Positions 22,798 through 30,667 of a DNA stretch of 48,764 nucleotides are shown here, in pieces. The notes under the pieces were generated by a model. The model searched no databases. It had not been told where the DNA came from and worked only from the letters and a program-made list of their open reading frames with translations. The stretch comes from RGIG4034 sp045576455 (GTDB lineage: Bacteria; Bacillota; Clostridia; Lachnospirales; Lachnospiraceae): NCBI GenBank assembly GCA_045576455.1, contig JAZNGM010000029.1, forward strand, positions 1 through 48,764, read 5' to 3'. Every line of letters starts with the position of its first letter. The first letter of the stretch is position 1. Made by a program: the position numbers and the translations under genes.

Positions 22798-23886
22798 ATG
22801 AAATATATAATTGATAAAAAAAACCGCCCCGTATACCTACAGCTCTATAAGCAGATACGGGACGATATCATAGCAGAAAACTACTTATACAATACAAAAC
22901 TTCCCTCTAAGCGTAGCCTTGCGGAAGAAACCGGTGTCAGCACCATTACGGTGGAACACGCCTATGCGCTGCTGTGTGACGAAGGATATGTGGAAGCCCG
23001 GGAAAGAAGCGGGTTTGTGGTCATATTCCGTAAATCCGATGGGTTTGCCGCTACCGGTGAGCATCGCACCGAGCACACTGTTCACCCTGTCGGACATACC
23101 TATCCTGATTTCCCATTATCCGTACTCAGCAAAACAATGCGAAAGGTGTTGACGGAGCATGGGGATTTGCTGCTTGAAAAATCTCCCAACTGCGGATGTA
23201 TTGAACTACGCAAAGCCATCCGCCACTATCTTGCCAGAAACCGTGGTATCAAAGTGGATGTGGACCAGATTGTTATCGGCTCCGGTTCAGAGTATCTCTA
23301 CGGTCTTATAGTGGAGCTTTTAGGCAGAAACCGTATCTATGCAATCGAATCACCTTCATATAAAAAGATTGAACAGGTTTACAAGGCAACCGAAATCACC
23401 TATGATTCTCTCCCCCTGACAAACTCCGGTATTGACAGTAACGCCCTCGCCCGGACAAAAGCGGATGTATTACATACAACGCCATACCGCAGTTACCCCA
23501 GTGGCGTTACCGCAACGGCGTCCAAACGGTACGAATATATCCGTTGGTCCGAGCAACACGACCACTATATCATAGAAGATGATTTTGAGTCAGAGTTCTC
23601 GGTTTCCACTAAACCAACAGACACACTTTTTGCACTTTCCGATAATGACAACGTCATTTATCTAAATACCTTTTCAAAAACCATCTCCCCTTCACTGCGT
23701 ATAGGGTATATGGTGCTGCCAAGACATCTTGTAAAACTGTTTGATAAGAAGCTTGGTTTCTACTCCTGCACGGTTCCGTCCTTTATGCAGTATGTTCTCA
23801 CAGAGCTTATTAATAATGGCGACTTTGAGAGGCACATCAACCGCGTAAGAAGAAACAAACGCAGGGAATTATCTTTACAAAAATGA
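22798..23886 (+). CDS. MocR/PdxR-type regulator, C-terminally truncated
   Basis: 362 residues. N-terminal GntR winged helix ~1-72 (PVYLQLYKQIRDDII, LPSKRSLAEETGVSTITVEHAYALLCDEGYV), then a fold-type I aminotransferase-like domain: IVIGSGSEYLYGLIVELLG, HTTPYRSYPSGVTATASKR, and the PLP-lysine region NTFSKTISPSLRIGYMVLP (Lys ~293). Family members are usually 450-480 residues; this one stops at RRNKRRELSLQK, before the small C-terminal subdomain (~90-100 residues) that completes the effector site. A hairpin follows four bases after the stop. PdxR proteins activate vitamin B6 genes and sense PLP; here the target is likely the divergent ECF S gene. May be non-functional. Confidence 0.85.
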   Translation: MKYIIDKKNRPVYLQLYKQIRDDIIAENYLYNTKLPSKRSLAEETGVSTITVEHAYALLCDEGYVEARERSGFVVIFRKSDGFAATGEHRTEHTVHPVGHTYPDFPLSVLSKTMRKVLTEHGDLLLEKSPNCGCIELRKAIRHYLARNRGIKVDVDQIVIGSGSEYLYGLIVELLGRNRIYAIESPSYKKIEQVYKATEITYDSLPLTNSGIDSNALARTKADVLHTTPYRSYPSGVTATASKRYEYIRWSEQHDHYIIEDDFESEFSVSTKPTDTLFALSDNDNVIYLNTFSKTISPSLRIGYMVLPRHLVKLFDKKLGFYSCTVPSFMQYVLTELINNGDFERHINRVRRNKRRELSLQK

Positions 23887-23889
23887 GTA

Positions 23890-23930
23890 AAGGCACCTCT
23901 TCAAAACGGTGCCTTAATCAGTGATTTCTT
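23890..23930 (+). terminator. Hairpin after the truncated regulator
   Basis: Perfect 8-bp stem AAGGCACC (23890-23897) / GGTGCCTT (23908-23915) with a ten-base loop. The T-rich tail on the plus strand is weak (GATTTCTTTG), so termination strength is uncertain. Confidence 0.6.
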
Positions 23931-23956
23931 TGAATAAAATCAGCTTACTTCAATAA

Positions 23957-24103
23957 TTATTTTCCTACTTTATCTTTTAACAAATCAAATGCAGAATTAA
24001 TCTTGTTAATCTGTTTCTGACAGTTCCCATTTTGATATGTTACTTTTCTGCCGAATAAGCTCTTCTTAGCTTTTACATCTCTACGGACAATTCCTGCTAC
24101 ATT
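23957..24103 (-). pseudogene. Possible gene remnant
   Basis: On the minus strand an open stretch after an in-frame TAG reads INVAGIVRRDVKAKKSLF, then GRKVTYQNGNCQKQINKIN and ends SAFDLLKDKVGK before TAA at 23959-23957. It has no start codon or ribosome site and abuts the carrier-protein gene. It looks like the C-terminal tail of a broken gene, but may be chance. Confidence 0.3.
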
Positions 24104-24318
24104 AATCTATTCTCTATTAACTTATTTATTGATGCTACTGTCTTAAGCATATTACGGTCAATTCGTGTCAAATGAATGATTATTCCTTCTTCTTCAAGAG
24201 CAGAAATTAATTCTACGATTGCAAAAGAATCAAGTATTCCACTGTCGATAAGTTCCTCATCATCTTTTAATGGTTCATCCAATCCACACAAATCACATAT
24301 AAATTTATTAACGTCCAC
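24097..24318 (-). CDS. Acyl/peptidyl carrier protein, DltC-like
   Basis: 73 residues from the GTG at 24318 (seven bases after GGGG); a GTG at 24333 overlapping the previous stop is the alternative. The carrier motif IDSGILDSFAIVELISALEEE places the phosphopantetheine-bearing Ser at ~32 (DltC has ESGLLDSF). Family length is ~75-80. Helix 1 VNKFICDLCGLDEPL and the acidic helix 2-3 are as expected. It should receive the amino acid activated by the adjacent adenylation enzyme, with which it is translationally linked. The downstream acceptor is unknown because no dltB or dltD is near. Confidence 0.85.
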   Translation of the reverse strand: MDVNKFICDLCGLDEPLKDDEELIDSGILDSFAIVELISALEEEGIIIHLTRIDRNMLKTVASINKLIENRLM

Positions 24319-24332
24319 AATTATTCCCCACA

Positions 24333-25664
24333 CTATATTTTTTGTTTTCCGTTTTCATTAAAAGAAATCTTATTATATATTTTTATGGTCTTTGGAATCA
24401 TGTAATCGGGCAACAGTTCATACAGACGTGCCTTAACCGTAGCTTCATCAAGAACAAAAGAAACTACCTTTGCCATGATTCCGGTCACTGTATTGTTAGA
24501 ATTTTTAACAGCAATGACCTCACATTGTTCAATACCCTCTATTCCCATCATTACATTTTTAATTTCATCGGGTTCGATTCTGTGTCCCTTATATTTGACA
24601 TATCCGTATTTTCTGCCAAAGCAATAGATATAACCGTCCTTGATTTCCCCTCTATCACCGGTTGCATACATACCTTCCAGTGGTTTTTCGCCCAAATAAT
24701 TAGAAAAAACAGAATCCCCTCGCAAAAAGATTTCATTATTGTGAATTTCAATATCGCAAGTAATCATATTTGTATGTCCTACCGGCAGATAATCCATATC
24801 ACACATATCCAAAGTTATTTCCACTCCGCAGACTGCACATGTTGCCTCTGTTGGTCCATAAGCATTAATAATCTTAATTCCTTCAAAACGGTCAAATAGC
24901 TTTCTTACCGTATTGGGCTCAAGTGTCTCGCCACAAAAGAAAATGCATTTCAGATTAGGCAATAACTTTTTATCAAACTCCGGCATACACAAACAATACT
25001 TTGCAAATGTAGGTGTAAAAACTGCACTGCTTGCTCCACACCCGGATAACGATTTAAGCAGTTCTTCAGGATTCTGTATGCTCTCTATACTAAGTGCATA
25101 GAGAGTCGAACCACTACACAAAGAAAAATAAATATCTGCAACACTTAAATCAAAGGATAATCTAGCCTGATTAAGTACAATTCCCCCGCTTTGTTCACAA
25201 AGCGCAGGAATTTTTAACAAAAACTTAGTTAAAAAAGCTTTAAGATTATTTCTTGAAATAGGCACACCCTTGGGCTTTCCCGTACTTCCCGAAGTAAAAA
25301 TAATGTACGCAATACTGTCATTATTATTTTCAAAGTATTCAAGCGTTTCATCAGCCGGCGTATATGTAACATCAATAATCGTATCTGCACCGGAAATGTC
25401 TTTGAGATATTTTAACCTAATTGGCGGAATATCCTCATCACATGGAATATAAGCTCTTGAACACATAAGACAGGCAATAAAGCCTGCGAGCATATGTATT
25501 TGTTTTCCACCTTTTACAATGACCGGTCTTTCACTTTCAGTCAAGGAATATGCATAACGCTTTGAAAGCGTCCATAGGTCTTTATACGTTATTTCCTCTG
25601 AATCTGTACGAAATGCAACTTTATCTGCATTTCTTTCAAACGAATTCTTAAGAATATCAATCAT
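24333..25664 (-). CDS. Amino acid adenylation enzyme, DltA-like
   Basis: 443 residues, a complete ANL-family enzyme shorter than the ~500 of DltA. Core motifs: YIIFTSGSTGKPKGVPISRNN (given here as IIFTSGSTGKPKGV), FFCGETLEP, INAYGPTEATCAV, YATGDRGEI, the hinge GRKYGYVKYKGHRIEPDE and the C-terminal catalytic Lys in NENGKQKI. It activates a carboxylate as AMP ester and loads a carrier protein. The GPTEATCAV and FCGE stretches resemble D-alanine-activating DltA, so D-Ala or another small amino acid is likely. Overlaps VanW by eight bases and the carrier gene by one (or is 15 bp from its better start), so all three are translated together. Confidence 0.9.
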   Translation of the reverse strand: MIDILKNSFERNADKVAFRTDSEEITYKDLWTLSKRYAYSLTESERPVIVKGGKQIHMLAGFIACLMCSRAYIPCDEDIPPIRLKYLKDISGADTIIDVTYTPADETLEYFENNNDSIAYIIFTSGSTGKPKGVPISRNNLKAFLTKFLLKIPALCEQSGGIVLNQARLSFDLSVADIYFSLCSGSTLYALSIESIQNPEELLKSLSGCGASSAVFTPTFAKYCLCMPEFDKKLLPNLKCIFFCGETLEPNTVRKLFDRFEGIKIINAYGPTEATCAVCGVEITLDMCDMDYLPVGHTNMITCDIEIHNNEIFLRGDSVFSNYLGEKPLEGMYATGDRGEIKDGYIYCFGRKYGYVKYKGHRIEPDEIKNVMMGIEGIEQCEVIAVKNSNNTVTGIMAKVVSFVLDEATVKARLYELLPDYMIPKTIKIYNKISFNENGKQKI

Positions 25665-26484
25665 CTTTTATCTGCTCTATGGGAATAAGCGAATGATTAT
25701 ATAGAACTTTAGAATGATTTTGTAAAATTAGTTCCTTTTTTGATTTCCCATTTTCCTTATTTGTTATTATTCTATAAACTTCACTGTTCCGGTAATAATC
25801 ATTACCTTCTTTTTTGAAATGATGGTTTTCCTCGACAAGCTTATACCTCTCGTTAATCGGTTTTTCACTTCTCAATTCACCACAAAGATAATTATCCTCT
25901 ACCCATATCAAAAGTTGGAAAGTCTGATTAGTTCCATTAAAAAAACGATAATCAAGTGCATTATAAAAGACCGATGTTCCTGTTCCAAACGGAACACGAC
26001 GTCTTTCATCCGGGAAAAGTGCATCAGAATGATGATGAAGTTCCGAGACCGTAAGCGGACTATGAAGCACCAGCCAGTGAAGCATGTTAGCCTCCTGACA
26101 TAGACCTCCTCCAATTCCTTTCCCCAAACCTTTTCGACTACTGATTGTCAACCCTTCCTTATATCCGCCTTTTTCCTTTGGTCGTCCTATTGTTTTCCAA
26201 AAAGAGAAAGTTTCACCCGGTCGAATTATGATTCTGTTTATTTTATCTGAAGCAAGTTGCAAATTTGTAACCTTATTCTCCTGAAGCACCATATCTACGC
26301 CTTCAAGCCGACGAAGAATAAGCGAACTATGGCTTTTAACAATATTACATAACTCATCTTCTGACTTATTGCAGGCATATTTTTCGTTACTGAAAAAATC
26401 CTTTAGATTACGCAAAAAGATGCATTTCAACACGGATATTTTATAAGCAGTCGGACCTAATTCACAAAATAATTTTCTACGCAT
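25657..26484 (-). CDS. VanW-family protein
   Basis: 275 residues. The VanW core is present: IIRPGETFSFWKTIGRPKEKGGY (quoted as RPGETFSFWKTIG), SSRKGLGKGIGGGLCQEANML, ELHHHSDALFPDERRRVPFGTG and a following beta-rich part. No signal peptide or membrane helix is visible. VanW is known from the vanB vancomycin-resistance cluster but has no established activity; other homologues are attached to peptidoglycan-binding domains. Here it is the first gene of an operon with an adenylation enzyme and a carrier protein, under its own promoter. GGAGGGG lies five bases before ATG. Confidence 0.92.
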   Translation of the reverse strand: MRRKLFCELGPTAYKISVLKCIFLRNLKDFFSNEKYACNKSEDELCNIVKSHSSLILRRLEGVDMVLQENKVTNLQLASDKINRIIIRPGETFSFWKTIGRPKEKGGYKEGLTISSRKGLGKGIGGGLCQEANMLHWLVLHSPLTVSELHHHSDALFPDERRRVPFGTGTSVFYNALDYRFFNGTNQTFQLLIWVEDNYLCGELRSEKPINERYKLVEENHHFKKEGNDYYRNSEVYRIITNKENGKSKKELILQNHSKVLYNHSLIPIEQIKDD

Positions 26485-26503
26485 GAAATCCCCTCCGAGA
26501 ATA

Positions 26504-26532
26504 ATCCTACTATACTAAAAAATCCATGTCAA
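26504..26532 (-). promoter_or_regulatory. Promoter of the VanW-adenylation-carrier operon
   Basis: Perfect -35 TTGACA (26532-26527), 17-bp spacer, -10 TAGGAT (26509-26504) on the minus strand. The predicted start is ~10-15 bp before the ribosome site, so the leader is very short. It separates the operon from the serpin gene. Confidence 0.7.
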
Positions 26533-26547
26533 TCAGGTCCTTTGTAC

Positions 26548-27810
26548 CTAAATAGAACCGGCATCCATCATCGTTCCGATAAAGAACGGAATATTATTTT
26601 CACAATCAATAATCATATATACAAAAGGCCTGTCAAGATACACTTCCTTAGGCTCCTCCATCTCCATTGCGGCACCATCCGCCTTTTCAACCACGGTTGC
26701 CGCACCGGCACGGGTTCCTTTTTCCCCCACTTCAATAAAAGTCTTATGAAGTACCCTGCTGATAAAAATATTGCCGTCCGTAGAAGTACCCAGTACACCA
26801 AAGTCTGCCCTGTTTTCATCAAACGCCCTTTCCATACCCATATTGGTAAGAATACCTGAAAGCTCTACATCGTATGCCGTCTTAAATTTTGGAATCGCCG
26901 TACGCACTGTAGCATGTATGGGATTTGCAAGCATTGCACTTACTTTCTCACCGTCAAGCGTTGCTACATAATCCGCAATTTTTACACCTTCCTTAGGAAG
27001 CATTGCAACAAAAGCATACTTGCCTCCCTTATAATACTTTATAAATCCTGAAGCGTTTTCATCCTCAAGATAAGAACCATCTGAGCCATACATCAATTTA
27101 ACCTCTTGTTCGCTGCCGTCTTCCTTGGTAAATACACCGTCTCTTACCTGATGCTTCTCATAAATATCAGACCACTCGGCTTCAAAAGCAAGAGCATTAA
27201 CAAGATACATCACTGCTTCTGCCGGAATATCATTAATAATTTTCTCAATCATTCCATCCGTGTTATCTTTGACCCAACGGTTAATATCATCACATGTCTG
27301 ATTGTTAAAAGGTGCTCTGTATATTCCTGCCCCATAGTAATCCGCATTTGTCTGAAGGAAATCCTGATTCACCGTAAAACGTTCATCCTCCGTAAACCAG
27401 ATGGAATTTGCAAGACTTAGTTTATAGTTCTTACCCTGCGGCAGATTCTCCATATAACTATATACATACCGGTTCAACTGATCCTTCGGCATTCCCAAAA
27501 CAGCTTCCATCTGTAAAAGCGTCTCATCCTGTGCCCCGTTTGCCGTCATCGCCAAGGCACTTAAAACCGACAACGGTGATATAAGCATATTTTCACCGTC
27601 AACGTAACCTGCCTTAAACAGACGCATTGCAAAATCCGTAACTTCCCTGTTCTCTGTAGAAAGATCCTCTGATGCATTAACGGTATTCGGCTTAATATCA
27701 TCCATCAAATTTTTTGCTTCTATTTTCTTGGCGCAACCGGTTAAATTTACCGCCATCACACCCATCAGAAGCAAACTCATCAAACGTATACCCATTCTGT
27801 ACTTTTTCAT
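26548..27810 (-). CDS. Serpin-family protease inhibitor, lipoprotein
   Basis: 420 residues from the ATG at 27810 (GGAGG five bases upstream). A lipoprotein signal peptide ends at the lipobox LTGC (~26), so it should be tethered to the outer membrane face. The serpin fold runs from ~50: DFAMRLFKAG, ENMLISPLSVLSALAMTANGA, SLANSIWFTED, YLVNALAFEAEWSDIYEK and C-terminal PFVYMIIDCENNIPFFIGTM. The hinge GTRAGAATVVE has the small residues at P15-P8 needed for loop insertion, so an inhibitory serpin is likely. P1 is probably in ADGAAMEM (Gly or Met), suggesting an elastase- or chymotrypsin-like target. Gut bacteria use serpins against host or rival proteases. Confidence 0.93.
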   Translation of the reverse strand: MKKYRMGIRLMSLLLMGVMAVNLTGCAKKIEAKNLMDDIKPNTVNASEDLSTENREVTDFAMRLFKAGYVDGENMLISPLSVLSALAMTANGAQDETLLQMEAVLGMPKDQLNRYVYSYMENLPQGKNYKLSLANSIWFTEDERFTVNQDFLQTNADYYGAGIYRAPFNNQTCDDINRWVKDNTDGMIEKIINDIPAEAVMYLVNALAFEAEWSDIYEKHQVRDGVFTKEDGSEQEVKLMYGSDGSYLEDENASGFIKYYKGGKYAFVAMLPKEGVKIADYVATLDGEKVSAMLANPIHATVRTAIPKFKTAYDVELSGILTNMGMERAFDENRADFGVLGTSTDGNIFISRVLHKTFIEVGEKGTRAGAATVVEKADGAAMEMEEPKEVYLDRPFVYMIIDCENNIPFFIGTMMDAGSI

Positions 27811-27862
27811 AAATACCTCCATAATTATTCTTTTTTCCACCCCATAATTATTATACGGATGA

Positions 27863-27891
27863 ATTATAACCTTTTTATGGAAATTTATTAA
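27863..27891 (-). promoter_or_regulatory. Probable serpin promoter
   Basis: -35 TTAATA (27891-27886), 17-bp spacer, -10 TATAAT (27868-27863) on the minus strand. It starts where the upstream LRR terminator ends. Confidence 0.5.
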
Positions 27892-27916
27892 AAAATACCG
27901 GACATCCGCCCGGTAT
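27889..27916 (-). terminator. Terminator of the LRR gene
   Basis: Stem ATACCGG (27895-27901) / CCGGTAT (27910-27916), with six T on the minus strand (27894-27889). Confidence 0.85.
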
Positions 27917-27929
27917 TATACAGAACTTT

Positions 27930-29423
27930 TTATAAATTTGTTACAATCGGCATAAAAAATAAATTATATTTATCACGATATTCCAAATAGTATCCGTATG
28001 CCTTGGAATTTGAATGTGCAATCATCATAATAGGATATTTGTCCTTCCTTCCCGTTATCGCAGGCCAGACAATATTTGTTTCTTTACCCTCAACCGTAAT
28101 CTTTTCAATATTTTCACAATCTATAAATGCCCAAGTACCTACTTCCCTGACTGTAGCAGGAAGAATCACTTGCCTTAACCATGTTCCGCGGAAAGCCGCA
28201 TCCCCTACATAACGCAAGCCCCTTGGCAGATCAACCGAATCTATAGGCGCGCGTAAAAATGCATTGGCACCTATATATCTAAGAGTTTCCGGCAATATCA
28301 CAGATTGTATTTTTCTACTGTTATACCAATCCATATCCGCAATTCCTACCGTTCCTTCCCTTACCTTTAGCTGGAAAAGTTTGTCGTCCTTATAATGAAT
28401 TAACCAGTTCCCGACATACAATTCCGTAAACGGACTATTCATATATGATGTAAAAATGCCCGTTCCTTCAAAGGAATCCAGTCCCACATTTTTTACCGTA
28501 TCCGGTATATTTACCTGTTTCAGATTTATACAGTTATAGAATAAACCCCTTTGGATTATGCTTAATCCTTCCGGTAAAACAACCGATGTAAGGGCTTCAC
28601 ATACTTCAAATGCTGCTGCCCCTATTAGTTCCATTGTTGACGGCAGCTTTATTTTCTGAAGTCTGATACATTTAGAAAAGGCACGCATACCTATACTGCG
28701 GACAGACTCCGGTAGCTCTATGCTGACTAAATTACTGCACCCGCTAAAAGCACTATCGCCTATGGAAATTAATCCGTCCGGCAACGCTACCTGAGTTATG
28801 CCCACGCAGCCGCTTAATGCATCCTCGGCAATAGACAATGTTCCCTCTTTTACTTGCAACACTCCCCTATAACCCGGGTCTACTTTGAGCAGAACCTTAT
28901 TAAGATAGGTGACTTCAGAAAAGCATAGCTTTGTATCTTTAAAAGCATCCGTTTTTATCTCAATATTTTCATGGGGAATCTCAAGTTCACTGAGATTTTT
29001 ACAACCCTCGAATGCGGATTCCAAAATACTCTGTACCCCATCATGTAAAACAAGTTTTTCAATGGTTGTTTCATTCTTAAAAGCTTCTTTAGCTATACAG
29101 TTAATTTTAATCCCTTGAAGCGTTTCCGGAATGCTAAGAATACTTGGCACCGGATATACATTTCCGACAATTAACTCGTCAACACGGTAGCTTTCAAGAA
29201 CATATTTATCTCCTTGTAATGTAAAACCACGCATTCCATATGCCGTTTCAGGAGGTAATCCCCCTTTGTTAACATCCATACTTGCCTGATAACGCCGATA
29301 GCCATACTCTATCGCCCTTGCCCTGGCATGCGAAATAATGGAATTATTACCTTTGCCATCCATATATACAAACCAGCCGTCCAAAAATACAATTTTCTCT
29401 TCCCACATGGTAAAAGCGTTCAT
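27930..29423 (-). CDS. BspA-like leucine-rich repeat protein (LRR_5), no signal peptide
   Basis: 497 residues from the ATG at 29423 (AAGGAG eight bases upstream). From ~90 the chain is a series of ~23-residue BspA-type repeats with the pattern LPxxLxxIGxxAFxxCxxLxxVxLP: for example VALPDGLISIGDSAFSGCSN, IELPESVRSIGMRAFSKCIR and VDLPRGLRYVGDAAFRG. The N-terminal ~85 residues (MNAFTMWEEKIVFLDGWFVY) are a separate domain I do not recognise. Such proteins are usually secreted surface adhesins, but no signal peptide, anchor or sorting motif is visible, so this one seems cytoplasmic. It lies between two terminators and stands alone. Confidence 0.9.
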   Translation of the reverse strand: MNAFTMWEEKIVFLDGWFVYMDGKGNNSIISHARARAIEYGYRRYQASMDVNKGGLPPETAYGMRGFTLQGDKYVLESYRVDELIVGNVYPVPSILSIPETLQGIKINCIAKEAFKNETTIEKLVLHDGVQSILESAFEGCKNLSELEIPHENIEIKTDAFKDTKLCFSEVTYLNKVLLKVDPGYRGVLQVKEGTLSIAEDALSGCVGITQVALPDGLISIGDSAFSGCSNLVSIELPESVRSIGMRAFSKCIRLQKIKLPSTMELIGAAAFEVCEALTSVVLPEGLSIIQRGLFYNCINLKQVNIPDTVKNVGLDSFEGTGIFTSYMNSPFTELYVGNWLIHYKDDKLFQLKVREGTVGIADMDWYNSRKIQSVILPETLRYIGANAFLRAPIDSVDLPRGLRYVGDAAFRGTWLRQVILPATVREVGTWAFIDCENIEKITVEGKETNIVWPAITGRKDKYPIMMIAHSNSKAYGYYLEYRDKYNLFFMPIVTNL

Positions 29424-29456
29424 ACTCCACACTCCTTATTTTCCACCTGCATATTA

Positions 29457-29488
29457 TATAAAATACCGGGCATTAAAACCCGGTATTT
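29457..29488 (-). terminator. Terminator of the GGDEF gene
   Basis: Stem AAATACCGGG (29461-29470) / CCCGGTATTT (29479-29488), with a short T-rich tail on the minus strand. The LRR gene promoter must overlap or follow this hairpin, since only ~35 bp remain. Confidence 0.8.
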
Positions 29489-29509
29489 CTATTTACGTTC
29501 CTATTAATC

Positions 29510-30577
29510 TTATTCATAAGATATAACTTTATTTCTTCCGCTATTCTTAGCTTCATACAGCGCCTCATCCGCTTTTCGTATAGTAGCGTGATAATCATTG
29601 CCATCATATCTTGCAACACCTATCGAAATGGTTGTCGTACATACTTCATTATTACTTTTTTCTATCCCGGCACGTAATTGTTCCGCAACAAGCTTCACTT
29701 TATCGTAAGCTAATCCCGGCATGATAACAAGAAATTCTTCACCACCCCAACGGATTACATAGTCATTTTCCCGTACATTACGCCTTAAAATATCTGCAAG
29801 ATGAACCAGCACCTTATCTCCGGCTTCATGTCCGTACTTATCGTTTATTTCCTTAAAAAAGTCAACGTCCATCAGCAAAATTCCTACTTCTAAATCTGAG
29901 GCAAATGTAAGCTTTCCGGTATCGGTATCGCTGATTCTCTTTAATATATTACGGTTATATACGCCGGTCAGCTGATCAAGTACGGCCAAATCCTGCAGCT
30001 TGTCCATTGCAAGGAAATGTTCAAAATATACATTCTGCATCATAAAGTGCATTGCACAAACCGCTAATATACACGGAAGATTAAAAAGATACATCATCTC
30101 CACATCCGCATATTGAATAAAAATATCTGCCACCGCAATATCAGCAAGCATTACCAAATGTGCCACCGTACTATATCTGAACGGTGCAGAAAATCCCGCA
30201 CACACGAATATCAGATTCATAATGATCATACCCGGTATGGCAAACTTCCTGTCCGGCAACAGATAAGTCGCCCAACAGGTACACCAGATAATGATATGTA
30301 TCATCAGATAGGTCGCCGGCACCATAACTTTATAGTCATTGACCTTTTTGGAAAGAATTAAGTATACAATAAACGGAACAATAACAATTATACGTGATAA
30401 AAGAGTTTCGTAAGAAAAATGTCCGAATATGCCACAATCCGTCACAAAAAAGGAAAGGTATGCCAAGGTTGACACCGTAACCATACGAATATTGAAACGC
30501 TTATAATATTCATATTTTGATTGCAGGAATCTTGTCCGTTCTTCCTTGGAACAATTCCGCAAGATAACTTTATCCAT
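29510..30577 (-). CDS. Membrane-bound diguanylate cyclase (GGDEF)
   Basis: 355 residues. Five or six membrane helices (~30-185) precede a short linker and a C-terminal GGDEF domain (~195-355). The active site is RWGGEEFLVI, with metal ligands in LLMDVDFFKEINDKYGHEAGD. The product-inhibition I-site RxxD is present (REND, five residues before GGEEF), so c-di-GMP feedback is expected. It should convert two GTP to c-di-GMP in response to a membrane or extracytoplasmic cue sensed by an unrecognised N-terminal domain. Alone between a strong promoter and a terminator. Confidence 0.95.
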   Translation of the reverse strand: MDKVILRNCSKEERTRFLQSKYEYYKRFNIRMVTVSTLAYLSFFVTDCGIFGHFSYETLLSRIIVIVPFIVYLILSKKVNDYKVMVPATYLMIHIIIWCTCWATYLLPDRKFAIPGMIIMNLIFVCAGFSAPFRYSTVAHLVMLADIAVADIFIQYADVEMMYLFNLPCILAVCAMHFMMQNVYFEHFLAMDKLQDLAVLDQLTGVYNRNILKRISDTDTGKLTFASDLEVGILLMDVDFFKEINDKYGHEAGDKVLVHLADILRRNVRENDYVIRWGGEEFLVIMPGLAYDKVKLVAEQLRAGIEKSNNEVCTTTISIGVARYDGNDYHATIRKADEALYEAKNSGRNKVISYE

Positions 30578-30619
30578 TCAAAAATCTCCCATTTGATTCC
30601 TTACGTTAATTGATAATAG

Positions 30620-30648
30620 ATTATAACACTTTTATCAGCACTATGCAA
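30620..30648 (-). promoter_or_regulatory. Promoter of the GGDEF gene
   Basis: -35 TTGCAT (30648-30643), 17-bp spacer, perfect -10 TATAAT (30625-30620) on the minus strand, in the 90-bp gap after the sigma-factor gene. Confidence 0.75.
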
Positions 30649-30667
30649 TGAACCAAATTTCAGGGAA

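Noticed and set aside
24097..26484. A normal dlt operon for teichoic acid D-alanylation
   Set aside because: dltB and dltD are missing and VanW is not a dlt gene; only the two activation steps are present.
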